Shown here piece after piece: positions 54,589-62,758 of a stretch of 64,000 bases of DNA; the stretch's first letter is position 1; each line of letters opens with the position of its first letter. This stretch comes from UBA1563 sp041667115. GTDB lineage: Bacteria; Bacteroidota; Ignavibacteria; Ignavibacteriales; Ignavibacteriaceae. The stretch covers positions 1-64,000 of the forward strand of contig JBAYFO010000012.1 in NCBI GenBank assembly GCA_041667115.1. The letters are read 5' to 3'. The notes beneath the pieces were generated by a model. That model was not told the DNA's origin. It saw nothing but the letters and a program-made list of their open reading frames with translations, and made no database searches. The translations under genes and the position numbers were made by a program.

Positions 54589-55140
54589 ATGAATTGTACA
54601 GGTTGTAAAATTAAAAAATGTCGAATAACCGAAAGCTGCGGTCTTGAAAAATTCGATACAAATAACATTGTACAAATTTATGAGGAAGAGGAAAATCAAA
54701 AAATCGTTCAAGCCGCTTCTTATTTAGTTGATGATGGGAAAGCCGGAACGTTAGCTAGACTTCAGGAGCTTGTTGAATTCATACAAAAAATGAATTACCA
54801 AAAAGTGGGATTAGCTTATTGCTTTGGAATGGAAAAAGATGCAATCGAAGTAAAAAAATATTTCAAACAAAATGATATTTCAATCTCTACCGTATCATGC
54901 ACAGTCGGCGGAATTCCCCAAGATAACGTTAATAAAGAAAGCTGCATCCACAAAGTATCATGTAATCCTATCGGTCAGGCAGAACAACTTAATAATGAAA
55001 GTGCAGATTTTGTTTTACTAATGGGAATCTGCTTGGGGCATGATATTCTTCTTCAACGTAATCTAAAGGCTGATTTCACAACGTTGGTTGTAAAAGATAG
55101 AGTGAACAATAATAATCCGCTGTTAGCATTAAGGAACTGA
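54589..55140 (+). CDS. DUF1847 metal-binding protein
   Basis: 183 residues. The N-terminal CTGCKIKKCRITESCG motif, followed by AYCFGMEKDA, SCTVGGI and SCNPIGQAEQLN, identifies the DUF1847 family of cysteine-rich presumed metal-binding proteins, common in anaerobes. Its function is unknown. It lies 69 bases after the FAD oxidoreductase and may be cotranscribed with it. Confidence 0.85.
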   Translation: MNCTGCKIKKCRITESCGLEKFDTNNIVQIYEEEENQKIVQAASYLVDDGKAGTLARLQELVEFIQKMNYQKVGLAYCFGMEKDAIEVKKYFKQNDISISTVSCTVGGIPQDNVNKESCIHKVSCNPIGQAEQLNNESADFVLLMGICLGHDILLQRNLKADFTTLVVKDRVNNNNPLLALRN

Positions 55141-55220
55141 TTGTTCCACCAAAGTAGAATGATTGAATATCACTTTTATCAAAAAGCAATTATTCTCGCC
55201 TCTGTCTGTAAAGATGAACC

Positions 55221-55592
55221 CTACCAGGTTGAATAACCACCTTTCATATTTGAAGAGTTGAAGCCGAGTTTTTTCAATTTTATTGCGGCTGAAATACTCC
55301 GGCTTCCTGACTGACAATAACAAATTATTTCTTTTGATTGATATTTTTTCAGTTGATCAAACTTAACGGGTATCTCATGTAAGGGGATATGAATTGAGGG
55401 CTTTATTGCACCCGATTTATATTCTTTTAGTGTCCTTACATCAAGAAGCAAAATATTATTACTGGCTTTCAACATCTTTTTAACTTCTGATGCGGAATAC
55501 TCGTTAATAGAACGGGTGTCAAAATATTTTTTAACTCTGAGCACAATGATTAAAAAAATGAGAATAATAAATACTATCTGGTAAGTTTCCAT
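55221..55592 (-). CDS. Membrane-anchored rhodanese-domain protein
   Basis: 123 residues. An N-terminal transmembrane helix (residues 4-22) anchors a single rhodanese domain with VRTLKEYKSGAI and the active-site loop CYCQSGSRS, whose cysteine would carry the persulfide. It probably handles sulfane sulfur at the membrane. GGAAA precedes the ATG. It is convergent with the DUF1847 gene. Confidence 0.9.
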   Translation of the reverse strand: METYQIVFIILIFLIIVLRVKKYFDTRSINEYSASEVKKMLKASNNILLLDVRTLKEYKSGAIKPSIHIPLHEIPVKFDQLKKYQSKEIICYCQSGSRSISAAIKLKKLGFNSSNMKGGYSTW

Positions 55593-55700
55593 ATTTTCCT
55601 TTTATTGGTTTTATTTCGGTATTCACAAAGCATCAATTAGAGATTATCTAATTTTGTGTCTATGAATCACCATCTTTTGTTTTTGTAATTTTGCAGTTTT

Positions 55701-56078
55701 TTATTTCTTCAAATAAATGATTGCAAAACAAGTTACGTAGTTGTTGGAATGACTCATCGTTATCTTTAATTCTTTATCCTCTCCTAAAAAAGTAGACAAC
55801 TTTCCTGAAAGCTTAACATAGGGCATTCCTGTTGGTTCATTAAAAATCTCAACGCTTTTCCATGTGAAATCTTTGTCCCAACCGGTAGCCAGCGCTTTAG
55901 AAACTGCTTCCTTTGCCGCAAATCGGGCAGCTAGGTGTTGATATTTGTTCCCCTTGCTTAAACAATAATCAAGTTCGTTTTGCGTAAATATTTTATTCAG
56001 AAAGTGGTCGCCGAATTTGTCAACGCTTTCTTTGATGCGGTCGATCTCAATAATATCTATTCCAATTCCAATTACCAT
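55701..56078 (-). CDS. acpS: Holo-[acyl-carrier-protein] synthase
   Basis: 125 residues with GIGIDIIEIDRI at the N-terminus and FAAKEAVSKALATG near residue 57, the two conserved AcpS motifs including the Mg-binding Asp8 and Glu. It transfers phosphopantetheine from CoA to ACP. Its start overlaps the ggt stop by one base. Confidence 0.97.
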   Translation of the reverse strand: MVIGIGIDIIEIDRIKESVDKFGDHFLNKIFTQNELDYCLSKGNKYQHLAARFAAKEAVSKALATGWDKDFTWKSVEIFNEPTGMPYVKLSGKLSTFLGEDKELKITMSHSNNYVTCFAIIYLKK

Positions 56079-57778
56079 TAATATCCCTCTGCCAAACCGG
56101 AACTCCGACGATCACTGACACCTGTAAATTCTCCTGTCTTTTGATCAAACGAGATTGCCTCCACTAACCCTAAAATCTTTTCATCTCCGAATTTATACCC
56201 CTTTGCAAGCAAATTGCTTTTAACATCTTTTGCAATTCCAAACGGCTCGCAAGAGATTTCATCCGGGAGCCATTGATGATGAATTCTTGGTGAATTAACT
56301 GCCCGCTCAAGACTCATATCAAATTCAATTACATTTAAGATAACCTGTAAAACAGTTGTAATAATAGTTGAGCCTCCAGGTGAACCAACTACCAGAATCG
56401 GTTTTCCATCCTTTAAAACGATGGTTGGGGTCATGGAACTTAACATTCTCTTTCCCGGTTGAATTTCATTTGCCGCACTTCCAATCAATCCAAATTGATT
56501 TGGAACACCGGGCTTCCCGCTAAAATCATCCATCTCATTATTTAAAAGAAATCCAGCTCCTTCAACAACCAATTTTGAACCATACGCCGAGTTAATTGTC
56601 GTTGTAACACTTACTGCGCAACCATTTTTGTCCATGATAGAATAGTGAGTGGTTTCTTTGCTTTCATTGTAAGGTTTGGGTTCCCCCGGTTTTATTTCAG
56701 AGGAAGGAATCGCTTTATCCGAAATTTGATCGAATAATTTTTTTGCATACTGCTTTGAAGTTAACCATTTCTCCGGGACAGCATAATAATCGGGGTCGCC
56801 AAGATGCAACGAGCGGTCGGCATAAGCATACTTCATTGCAGAGACTAACGCGTGGATATACTTGCTGCTGTTCCATTCATCTTTTTGAAAAGAAAAATTC
56901 TCTAAGATATTCAGCATTTGGACAAGAGCAATTCCGCCGGAAGAAGAAGGAGGCATAGACATAATTTCATAACCCTTGTACTTCCCTTTTATAACTTCTC
57001 GTTCAACCGGTTTATAATTCTCCAAATCCTCCTGAGAAAAGTTGCCACCTAATGTTTTCATCTGGTTAAGTAAAAGTTCTGCAATTTTCCCTTTGTAAAA
57101 ACCATCTCTACCGTACTTCTTAATTTCATTTAGAGTTTTTGCTAGGTCGGGCTGCTTAAAAACATCCCCATCTTTATAAGCGATCCCATTCTTAGAAAAT
57201 ACTTTTATTGATGAAGGAAATTTTTCAAATTCCTTTAGCGTGAATGCTAAAGATTTTGCGTTAGAAGCAGACAAAGGAAATCCATCTTCGGCAAGATTAA
57301 TCGCCGGTTGAATGACATCTGCAATCTTCATCGTTCCATATTTTTCCAAAGCATAAAAAAGTCCGGCAACACTTCCCGGAATTCCGGCAGATAAAATACC
57401 AACTTGACTTAAGTCAGGCTGAAATTCTCCATTTTTATCCAGGTACATATCTCGATAAGCAAGTTTAGCGGCTGTCTCTCTGTAATCAATAGCCGTATTT
57501 CCGCCATCAGGGAAATGAATGACCATATACCCGCCTCCACCTATATTTCCGGCGACAGGATACGTTACTGCAAGAGCAAAGCCCGTTGCCACGGCGGCGT
57601 CAACTGCGTTTCCTCCTTTTTTCAGAATTTGTAACCCTACTTGCGTTGCAATTGGTTCGGCAGAAACGACCATTCCTCTCTTCCCATGCGCAGAATTTGC
57701 ACTAAGCTGGAAAGAGAAAAAAAGTAAGAGCGCAAGTAATATTGTTGAACTAGAATATGTCCAAATCTGCTTTAACAT
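56078..57778 (-). CDS. ggt: Gamma-glutamyltranspeptidase
   Basis: 566 residues with a signal peptide (1-30). The precursor is cleaved before the catalytic threonine in ETTHYSIMDKNG (near residue 375), and GGNAVDAAVATGFAL, NNEMDDFS and MLSSMTPTIV are family motifs. It is a periplasmic enzyme that hydrolyses gamma-glutamyl bonds of glutathione or gamma-glutamyl peptides. It overlaps the MCE gene upstream by 29 bases and acpS downstream by one. Confidence 0.95.
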   Translation of the reverse strand: MLKQIWTYSSSTILLALLLFFSFQLSANSAHGKRGMVVSAEPIATQVGLQILKKGGNAVDAAVATGFALAVTYPVAGNIGGGGYMVIHFPDGGNTAIDYRETAAKLAYRDMYLDKNGEFQPDLSQVGILSAGIPGSVAGLFYALEKYGTMKIADVIQPAINLAEDGFPLSASNAKSLAFTLKEFEKFPSSIKVFSKNGIAYKDGDVFKQPDLAKTLNEIKKYGRDGFYKGKIAELLLNQMKTLGGNFSQEDLENYKPVEREVIKGKYKGYEIMSMPPSSSGGIALVQMLNILENFSFQKDEWNSSKYIHALVSAMKYAYADRSLHLGDPDYYAVPEKWLTSKQYAKKLFDQISDKAIPSSEIKPGEPKPYNESKETTHYSIMDKNGCAVSVTTTINSAYGSKLVVEGAGFLLNNEMDDFSGKPGVPNQFGLIGSAANEIQPGKRMLSSMTPTIVLKDGKPILVVGSPGGSTIITTVLQVILNVIEFDMSLERAVNSPRIHHQWLPDEISCEPFGIAKDVKSNLLAKGYKFGDEKILGLVEAISFDQKTGEFTGVSDRRSSGLAEGY

Positions 57779-58664
57779 TTACACCTTCATTTTTTAACTG
57801 CTCATTCAATATTTTGACTAATTCCTTAACATCTTTCAAAGTTTCTTTCAAATCCAAAAATAAGCTATCATCATAAAGAAGTTTCCCGGCTGTATTTTTT
57901 TGATCTTTGGTTTCAATAACCAACGCATCCAATTTAGAAATAAATGAATCGGTCTTTTTAATCAAAGCGGAAACATCAACAATGGTTGTGTGGAGAGATT
58001 CTTTGTTCTTTGCGAAAAAGTCTTTCGCTTCCGAAGTAAGTTCAGCACTGTTTGATGTGAGCAATTTTATCTGATTACGATTTTCGTTAATGACGTTTTT
58101 TAGTTGATCCGAAATTGTAACTAAATTTGACGCTGTTGTTTTGATATCACTTTGCAGATTTTTATCATTCAGATATTCATTTAAAGATGATAAGGTAACG
58201 TTTACCTGCTTGAACATCAGCGGCAGTTCATTTTCCAATTTCCCGACCATCATCATAACGGAAGGAACATCTGCTGAAAAAGAACCATTTTGTACTTGTT
58301 TGAGATCCAGTTTTTCTTCGGCGTTTCCAGGGGTAATCTCAACTTTTTTCCCTCCCATTAAGTCAAGCATCATTACGGAAAAAACAGCATTGTTTCTCAA
58401 ATCAATATTAGGATCAAGCGATATTTTCACAAAGACAAAATCACTTTTCATAACGATATCATCAACAAACCCTTTACGTACACCATTGACGGTAACATTA
58501 TCTCCAACCTCAAGTCCCGCAACATTTTGAAATTTAATTGTCACACTGGTACGGTTTGAATTCAGAGAAAAATTTTTCGCCCACCCGATTATCCAGATAA
58601 GAAGGAGGAGTGAAACAATTACCGTCAATCCGACTCTTATATCAGTTTTTCTTTGATCTTTCAT
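57750..58664 (-). CDS. MlaD/MCE-domain protein
   Basis: 304 residues: one transmembrane helix at about 12-30, an MCE domain (about 40-120, FQNVAGLEVGDNVTVNGVRK) and a long alpha-helical C-terminal region of about 170 residues. MCE proteins form hexameric rings that carry lipids across the periplasm. No MlaE-type permease or MlaF ATPase is nearby. It overlaps the small membrane protein upstream by 23 bases and ggt downstream. Confidence 0.88.
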   Translation of the reverse strand: MKDQRKTDIRVGLTVIVSLLLLIWIIGWAKNFSLNSNRTSVTIKFQNVAGLEVGDNVTVNGVRKGFVDDIVMKSDFVFVKISLDPNIDLRNNAVFSVMMLDLMGGKKVEITPGNAEEKLDLKQVQNGSFSADVPSVMMMVGKLENELPLMFKQVNVTLSSLNEYLNDKNLQSDIKTTASNLVTISDQLKNVINENRNQIKLLTSNSAELTSEAKDFFAKNKESLHTTIVDVSALIKKTDSFISKLDALVIETKDQKNTAGKLLYDDSLFLDLKETLKDVKELVKILNEQLKNEGVNVKADLDIF

Positions 58665-59022
58665 CTTTTAATTTCGCTTCAATAATGACTTTAATATTTT
58701 CCAGATCTTGATGAGTTACCAGACTGTCGTCTAAGTAAATTTTTATACTGTCCAAGACATCATGCACTGCATCTAAATGAACCGTATTTAGTTTTGTTAA
58801 ATTTTTCGTGAAATAATTTATTTCCGACATCAATGAGTCTTTTTCCGGCGTGGCTTTTATGTATCGCCAATCCTTCTCCAGATCTTTTGTAACATATTTT
58901 ACGGATAAATTTTTTATCGGGTTTACGAAATATTCATCTAATTTATTTGTAGCGACATAAAAAACTACAGCAAAAAATATTGTTGACCCGATCAATGCTT
59001 TTATTAAACAACCTGATTTCAT
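58642..59022 (-). CDS. Small membrane-anchored protein, unknown
   Basis: 126 residues with an N-terminal hydrophobic segment at about 7-24 and a charged, mostly helical C-terminal part. No family is recognised. It overlaps the CNNM-type gene by four bases (ATGA) and the MCE gene by 23, so it is part of that operon and may assist the MCE protein. Confidence 0.65.
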   Translation of the reverse strand: MKSGCLIKALIGSTIFFAVVFYVATNKLDEYFVNPIKNLSVKYVTKDLEKDWRYIKATPEKDSLMSEINYFTKNLTKLNTVHLDAVHDVLDSIKIYLDDSLVTHQDLENIKVIIEAKLKDERSKKN

Positions 59023-60299
59023 ACAATTTTCTCGACGAGAATTTTCAGTACACGCTTTTTTCTAATTTCCAACACCGTAAATTTATAATTCTCAACATTA
59101 ATTGAAAAATGCTCCTTTGGAATTGTTCCGGCTCGATGAAACAAATATCCGCCGATTGTATCAAACTCCGAGTCTTCAGCAGAAAGAGTTAGATTAAAAT
59201 AATCATTCACCTCCGAGAGTGAAGTAGAACCGATGAGATAAAAAGTCCCATCATCGTTATTCTTTTTGATCTTGTCTTCTTCTTTGTCGTACTCATAGCG
59301 TATCTCGCCAACAATTTCCTCCAAAATATCTTCAAGCGAAATTAGCCCCGCTGTTCCCCCATATTCGTCAACGGCAATTGCAAGATGAATATTTTTTTCT
59401 TGAAATTCGTGCAACAACTCCGAGATAATTTTCGTCTCCGGTACAAAGATTACTTTTCGCATACACTTTTGAAGCGAGAAATTATCTTTGGTGGAATTTT
59501 TAGAAAAATAAGGGAGTAAGTCCTTTGCATAAAGAATTCCTTGAATTTCATCGATGTCATCTTTGTAAACCGGAATTCTGCTGTGTCCCGACGTCTTTAT
59601 GATTTCTTTTATTTCATTTAGCGATTGATCCGACTGAATAGCGACAATATCAACACGCGGAATCATGATCTCTTTAACAAGAACATTTTTATAATTAACA
59701 AGACTCTCAATCAGTTCCTGTTCATTTTCCTCCAGTGTTCCATACTCGTGCCCTAAACGGGCAGCATGTGTAAAATCAGTATGACTAATGGCACTCCCCT
59801 TCTTATCCCGCGATAATTTGGAGGTGGTAAGCCGTAAAAGTTCAGTCATCACTTCGGCTATGGGATACATCACCGCATGCACTAGATACATCGGGATCGC
59901 AATTATTTTTGCATAAAATTCCGGATTCTTGCTTGCAAATATCTTTGGAGTCAATTCTCCGAAAAGGATTAGTAAAAATGTAAGAAGAATTACCTGAATT
60001 GTAAGAACCAGGTTTTCCGGGAACTTATGTACTTGAATAATTTCTAACGAAAAAGATACGGCAATAATTGAAGCTGCCGTATTGACAACAGTATTTCCAA
60101 TAAGAATTGTAACGAGTAATCTTTTGGGAAATTCCAATAAATGGATAAGGTACCGTTGAATAATAGGATAAGCAGAAAATTGAATTTTTATCTTTTTAGG
60201 GTCTAACGAAAATAACGCGACTTCCGACCCGGAAAAAAAGGCGGAAAAGAAAAAACAAAGCAGGAGCAAGCCTGCTTTGTAAGAAATTAAAAATTCCAA
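59019..60299 (-). CDS. CNNM/CorC-family membrane protein (DUF21, CBS, CorC_HlyC)
   Basis: 426 residues in the order DUF21 membrane domain (about 1-185, FFSAFFSGSEVALFSLD), a pair of CBS domains (about 205-325, IMIPRVDIVAIQSD and VDEYGGTAGLISLEDILEE) and a CorC_HlyC domain (about 340-426, SEFDTIGGYLFHRAGTIP). Members export magnesium or affect cobalt/magnesium resistance; the older name hemolysin C is misleading. Confidence 0.93.
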   Translation of the reverse strand: MEFLISYKAGLLLLCFFFSAFFSGSEVALFSLDPKKIKIQFSAYPIIQRYLIHLLEFPKRLLVTILIGNTVVNTAASIIAVSFSLEIIQVHKFPENLVLTIQVILLTFLLILFGELTPKIFASKNPEFYAKIIAIPMYLVHAVMYPIAEVMTELLRLTTSKLSRDKKGSAISHTDFTHAARLGHEYGTLEENEQELIESLVNYKNVLVKEIMIPRVDIVAIQSDQSLNEIKEIIKTSGHSRIPVYKDDIDEIQGILYAKDLLPYFSKNSTKDNFSLQKCMRKVIFVPETKIISELLHEFQEKNIHLAIAVDEYGGTAGLISLEDILEEIVGEIRYEYDKEEDKIKKNNDDGTFYLIGSTSLSEVNDYFNLTLSAEDSEFDTIGGYLFHRAGTIPKEHFSINVENYKFTVLEIRKKRVLKILVEKIV

Positions 60300-60326
60300 T
60301 TGTCATACACCTATACTTATAAAATC

Positions 60327-60740
60327 CTAAAACGGCAGATCTTCTGCTTCTCCTTCGGGAATAATGCTCTCTCCTTCAGATTTCTGAGAAGAAGAGGAGG
60401 CAGAATCTCCTCGCCCATCTAACGGGATGATCCGATCGGTTACAATCTTGGTGAAATATTTTTTATTTCCTTCTTTATCGGTATAATCATCAGTTTGAAT
60501 TCTTCCTTCAACATAGACTTTAGCGCCTTTCTTAAGTACTTCCTTGAAATAATCGGAGAGGTTAAACGAAACGATATTATGCCACGTGGTTTCGTTTACC
60601 CAATTCCCATCTTTACCTTTGTAACTATTTTGAGTTGCAATGGTAAACGAAGTTACCGAAAGATTAGAAGGGGTAACTCTAGTCTCGGCATCTTTTCCAA
60701 GATTGCCTATCAACATTACTTTATTTAAAGAGAAAGCCAT
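60327..60740 (-). CDS. ssb: Single-stranded DNA-binding protein
   Basis: 137 residues: an OB-fold (residues 1-105, MLIGNLGKDAETRVTPSN, YVEGRIQTDDYTDKEGNK), a low-complexity Ser/Glu linker and the acidic tail EDLPF that binds partner proteins. TTTGGAGG precedes the ATG. Confidence 0.97.
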   Translation of the reverse strand: MAFSLNKVMLIGNLGKDAETRVTPSNLSVTSFTIATQNSYKGKDGNWVNETTWHNIVSFNLSDYFKEVLKKGAKVYVEGRIQTDDYTDKEGNKKYFTKIVTDRIIPLDGRGDSASSSSQKSEGESIIPEGEAEDLPF

Positions 60741-60794
60741 AAAACCTCCAAATTATTATTAATGAATTTAAGAGAACTATATTTCAAGATTATT

Positions 60795-61217
60795 TTAAGG
60801 AAGCACGACAATAAAAGCATCCTTATAATCTTTTGAAACCCATAAACGTTTTTTTACAGATTCCGCCTCAGCTTTAGTTGCAAAAGGGAGAAGTTGAACA
60901 ACATATAGTTTAAACTCATCCGAATAAGAGACGACTACTTCCCTCGATAATTTCTTTTTTGCATCAGCTGCATATTCGTCAGCGTGATCTTTTGTTGTAA
61001 AAGCACCAATTTGAACAATAAACTTTTTAGTAGACTCAGTTTTCGGAACATCCGTTTGTACTGCTACCGGGGGCGTTGTTGAGTCAACATCGGATGCATC
61101 AAAAACATATTCTTCTTTTTGTATTCCATTTTCGTTTTTAGTTTCCTCGTTTGATGAAGAACATCCTATGAGGAAAAAGAAAGAAAACGAAATCAATAAA
61201 AAAAATATCTTATACAT
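60795..61217 (-). CDS. SPOR-domain lipoprotein
   Basis: 140 residues with a lipoprotein signal (FFLIGC, Cys19), an acidic linker and a C-terminal SPOR domain (about 67-138, FIVQIGAFTTKDHADEYAAD). It should be held in the outer membrane and bind septal peptidoglycan. It is probably monocistronic, with a terminator of the upstream gene just before it. Confidence 0.9.
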   Translation of the reverse strand: MYKIFFLLISFSFFFLIGCSSSNEETKNENGIQKEEYVFDASDVDSTTPPVAVQTDVPKTESTKKFIVQIGAFTTKDHADEYAADAKKKLSREVVVSYSDEFKLYVVQLLPFATKAEAESVKKRLWVSKDYKDAFIVVLP

Positions 61218-61229
61218 AACCGATCCTTA

Positions 61230-61260
61230 AAAAAAAGAAGGATGGCATAAAGCCATCCTT
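61230..61260 (-). terminator. Terminator of the GDSL-type lipoprotein gene
   Basis: AAGGATGGC (61238-61246) pairs with GCCATCCTT (61252-61260) around a 5-base loop. On the minus strand the stem is followed by a T-run (CTTTTTTTT), 15-30 bases after the stop of the gene at 61275. Confidence 0.95.
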
Positions 61261-61274
61261 TCAAAAAGAACTAA

Positions 61275-62738
61275 TTAAAACAGTAAGTTATTAAACGCAC
61301 CGGGCGCAAATTTTGGAATTCCGTAATGATCAAAGCTAATTCTCTTTTGGAGTACAATACTAGGATCAATAGAACTAACATCAACCAAAGGAATAGAGCC
61401 TCCCCATTTTGCGTTGATCACTTTAATAAACTCATTCGCAATAATCGCATGTGCTTGATTCGTTGGATGAACACCATCTAAAGAAAAAAGTCCGCCGGAA
61501 ATGTATCCCGTGGTAAAATTAATTCCACCATAATATGTTCCACCGGTAAAATCTCTTGCACGAATCTGATTAAAGAAAGAGTTAATGTTAACAGCTGCAA
61601 AACCACGGTTTCTAGCAATACTATCAATTGAAGTATTGAAATTTAATGTCGCAGTTTGGGCAATTGCAATTTCACTGGCATCTAATACTAATACATCAGG
61701 GATAGGATTTAACGGGTGAAATCCGAAAGGATATGCAGTAACAACGAACGCTGGCTTTACATATGCAACTGGAATTTTGAGATAACCTGCAATATAATCC
61801 CATACTACGCCGGTCGTATCACCTAAAAAGGCAGCAAAACTTCCTGCTGGTAAGGTGAGGTCAACAGTTCCCTTCAATAAGCCGGCCGAATCAACCATCG
61901 CAGCTGGATCGTATGCAGTTGCGCCATGTTTTTGATAAAATAAACCTGGAATTCCTTTTGCTTTCCAAGGAGTACCCAACGCTACTTTAGGACCAATCGT
62001 GTTGAAAAATGGAATTGCAGTTACGTCAGGAATATTAGCAACAACAATTTTAGCATTCAACGATTTTAAACTATCAGCTAATGAATGATACAAAGCATCA
62101 AAAGTTGCCGCAGGAGTAGGAGCTGAAGGAGAAAATCCTCCACTTGTAGCATAGCCAAGTACATCGTTATTTCCGATCCACAAGGTAACTAATGTAGGAT
62201 TTAATGCTTTTGCCTGAGCAAACTGTGAACCAAGATTTAACGCACTATTTCTAAGAATTAAATCAAACATTGCGTTTGGTTTTCCTGCTAATCCTGAAGC
62301 GCAATTATTTTGATTTGTTGCGTTTAAAACGTCATATAACAAAGCACCCGGAACACCTAAATTATTATAAGGTGCAGGATAATCTGTATTCATTGCAGTT
62401 CCCGTTGCAGTGTTTGTTATTATTGTTGGAGTACTTGTAGCAAAGTTAAATGCTGTCAATTCCATTCTTCCACCGGTACCGGGATCTGAAAATATCGGCA
62501 TTTCCCAGTTCTTGATACCTACTTGTCTTGCAATAAGGTTACCGTAGCAATTATCTTGTGCGCTTGCGAATAATGCGCCTGACTGATATCCAGCGGTTAT
62601 ACTATTACCGATTGTAACAAATTGATCATAACTTACCGAACCAGTTGTTGGTCCAGCCACATCACTTCTATCTTCGCATCCAACGAAGACAAAAGCGATA
62701 ACGCTAAAAGTAAAAAGGACACTTAATATTTTTTTCAT
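61275..62738 (-). CDS. SGNH/GDSL-family lipoprotein hydrolase
   Basis: 487 residues with a lipoprotein signal (FVFVGC, Cys21). Block I is TIGNSITAGYQ with the nucleophile Ser near residue 48; TLWIGNNDV near 190 supplies the oxyanion Asn, and SLDGVHPTNQAH near 440 holds the catalytic Asp and His. It is probably a surface-associated esterase. A GGAGG sequence lies about 10 bases before the ATG. It follows a FadL-type gene by 20 bases, so it may act on the lipids that porin imports. Confidence 0.85.
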   Translation of the reverse strand: MKKILSVLFTFSVIAFVFVGCEDRSDVAGPTTGSVSYDQFVTIGNSITAGYQSGALFASAQDNCYGNLIARQVGIKNWEMPIFSDPGTGGRMELTAFNFATSTPTIITNTATGTAMNTDYPAPYNNLGVPGALLYDVLNATNQNNCASGLAGKPNAMFDLILRNSALNLGSQFAQAKALNPTLVTLWIGNNDVLGYATSGGFSPSAPTPAATFDALYHSLADSLKSLNAKIVVANIPDVTAIPFFNTIGPKVALGTPWKAKGIPGLFYQKHGATAYDPAAMVDSAGLLKGTVDLTLPAGSFAAFLGDTTGVVWDYIAGYLKIPVAYVKPAFVVTAYPFGFHPLNPIPDVLVLDASEIAIAQTATLNFNTSIDSIARNRGFAAVNINSFFNQIRARDFTGGTYYGGINFTTGYISGGLFSLDGVHPTNQAHAIIANEFIKVINAKWGGSIPLVDVSSIDPSIVLQKRISFDHYGIPKFAPGAFNNLLF

Positions 62739-62758
62739 AATTTCTATACCTCCAATGG

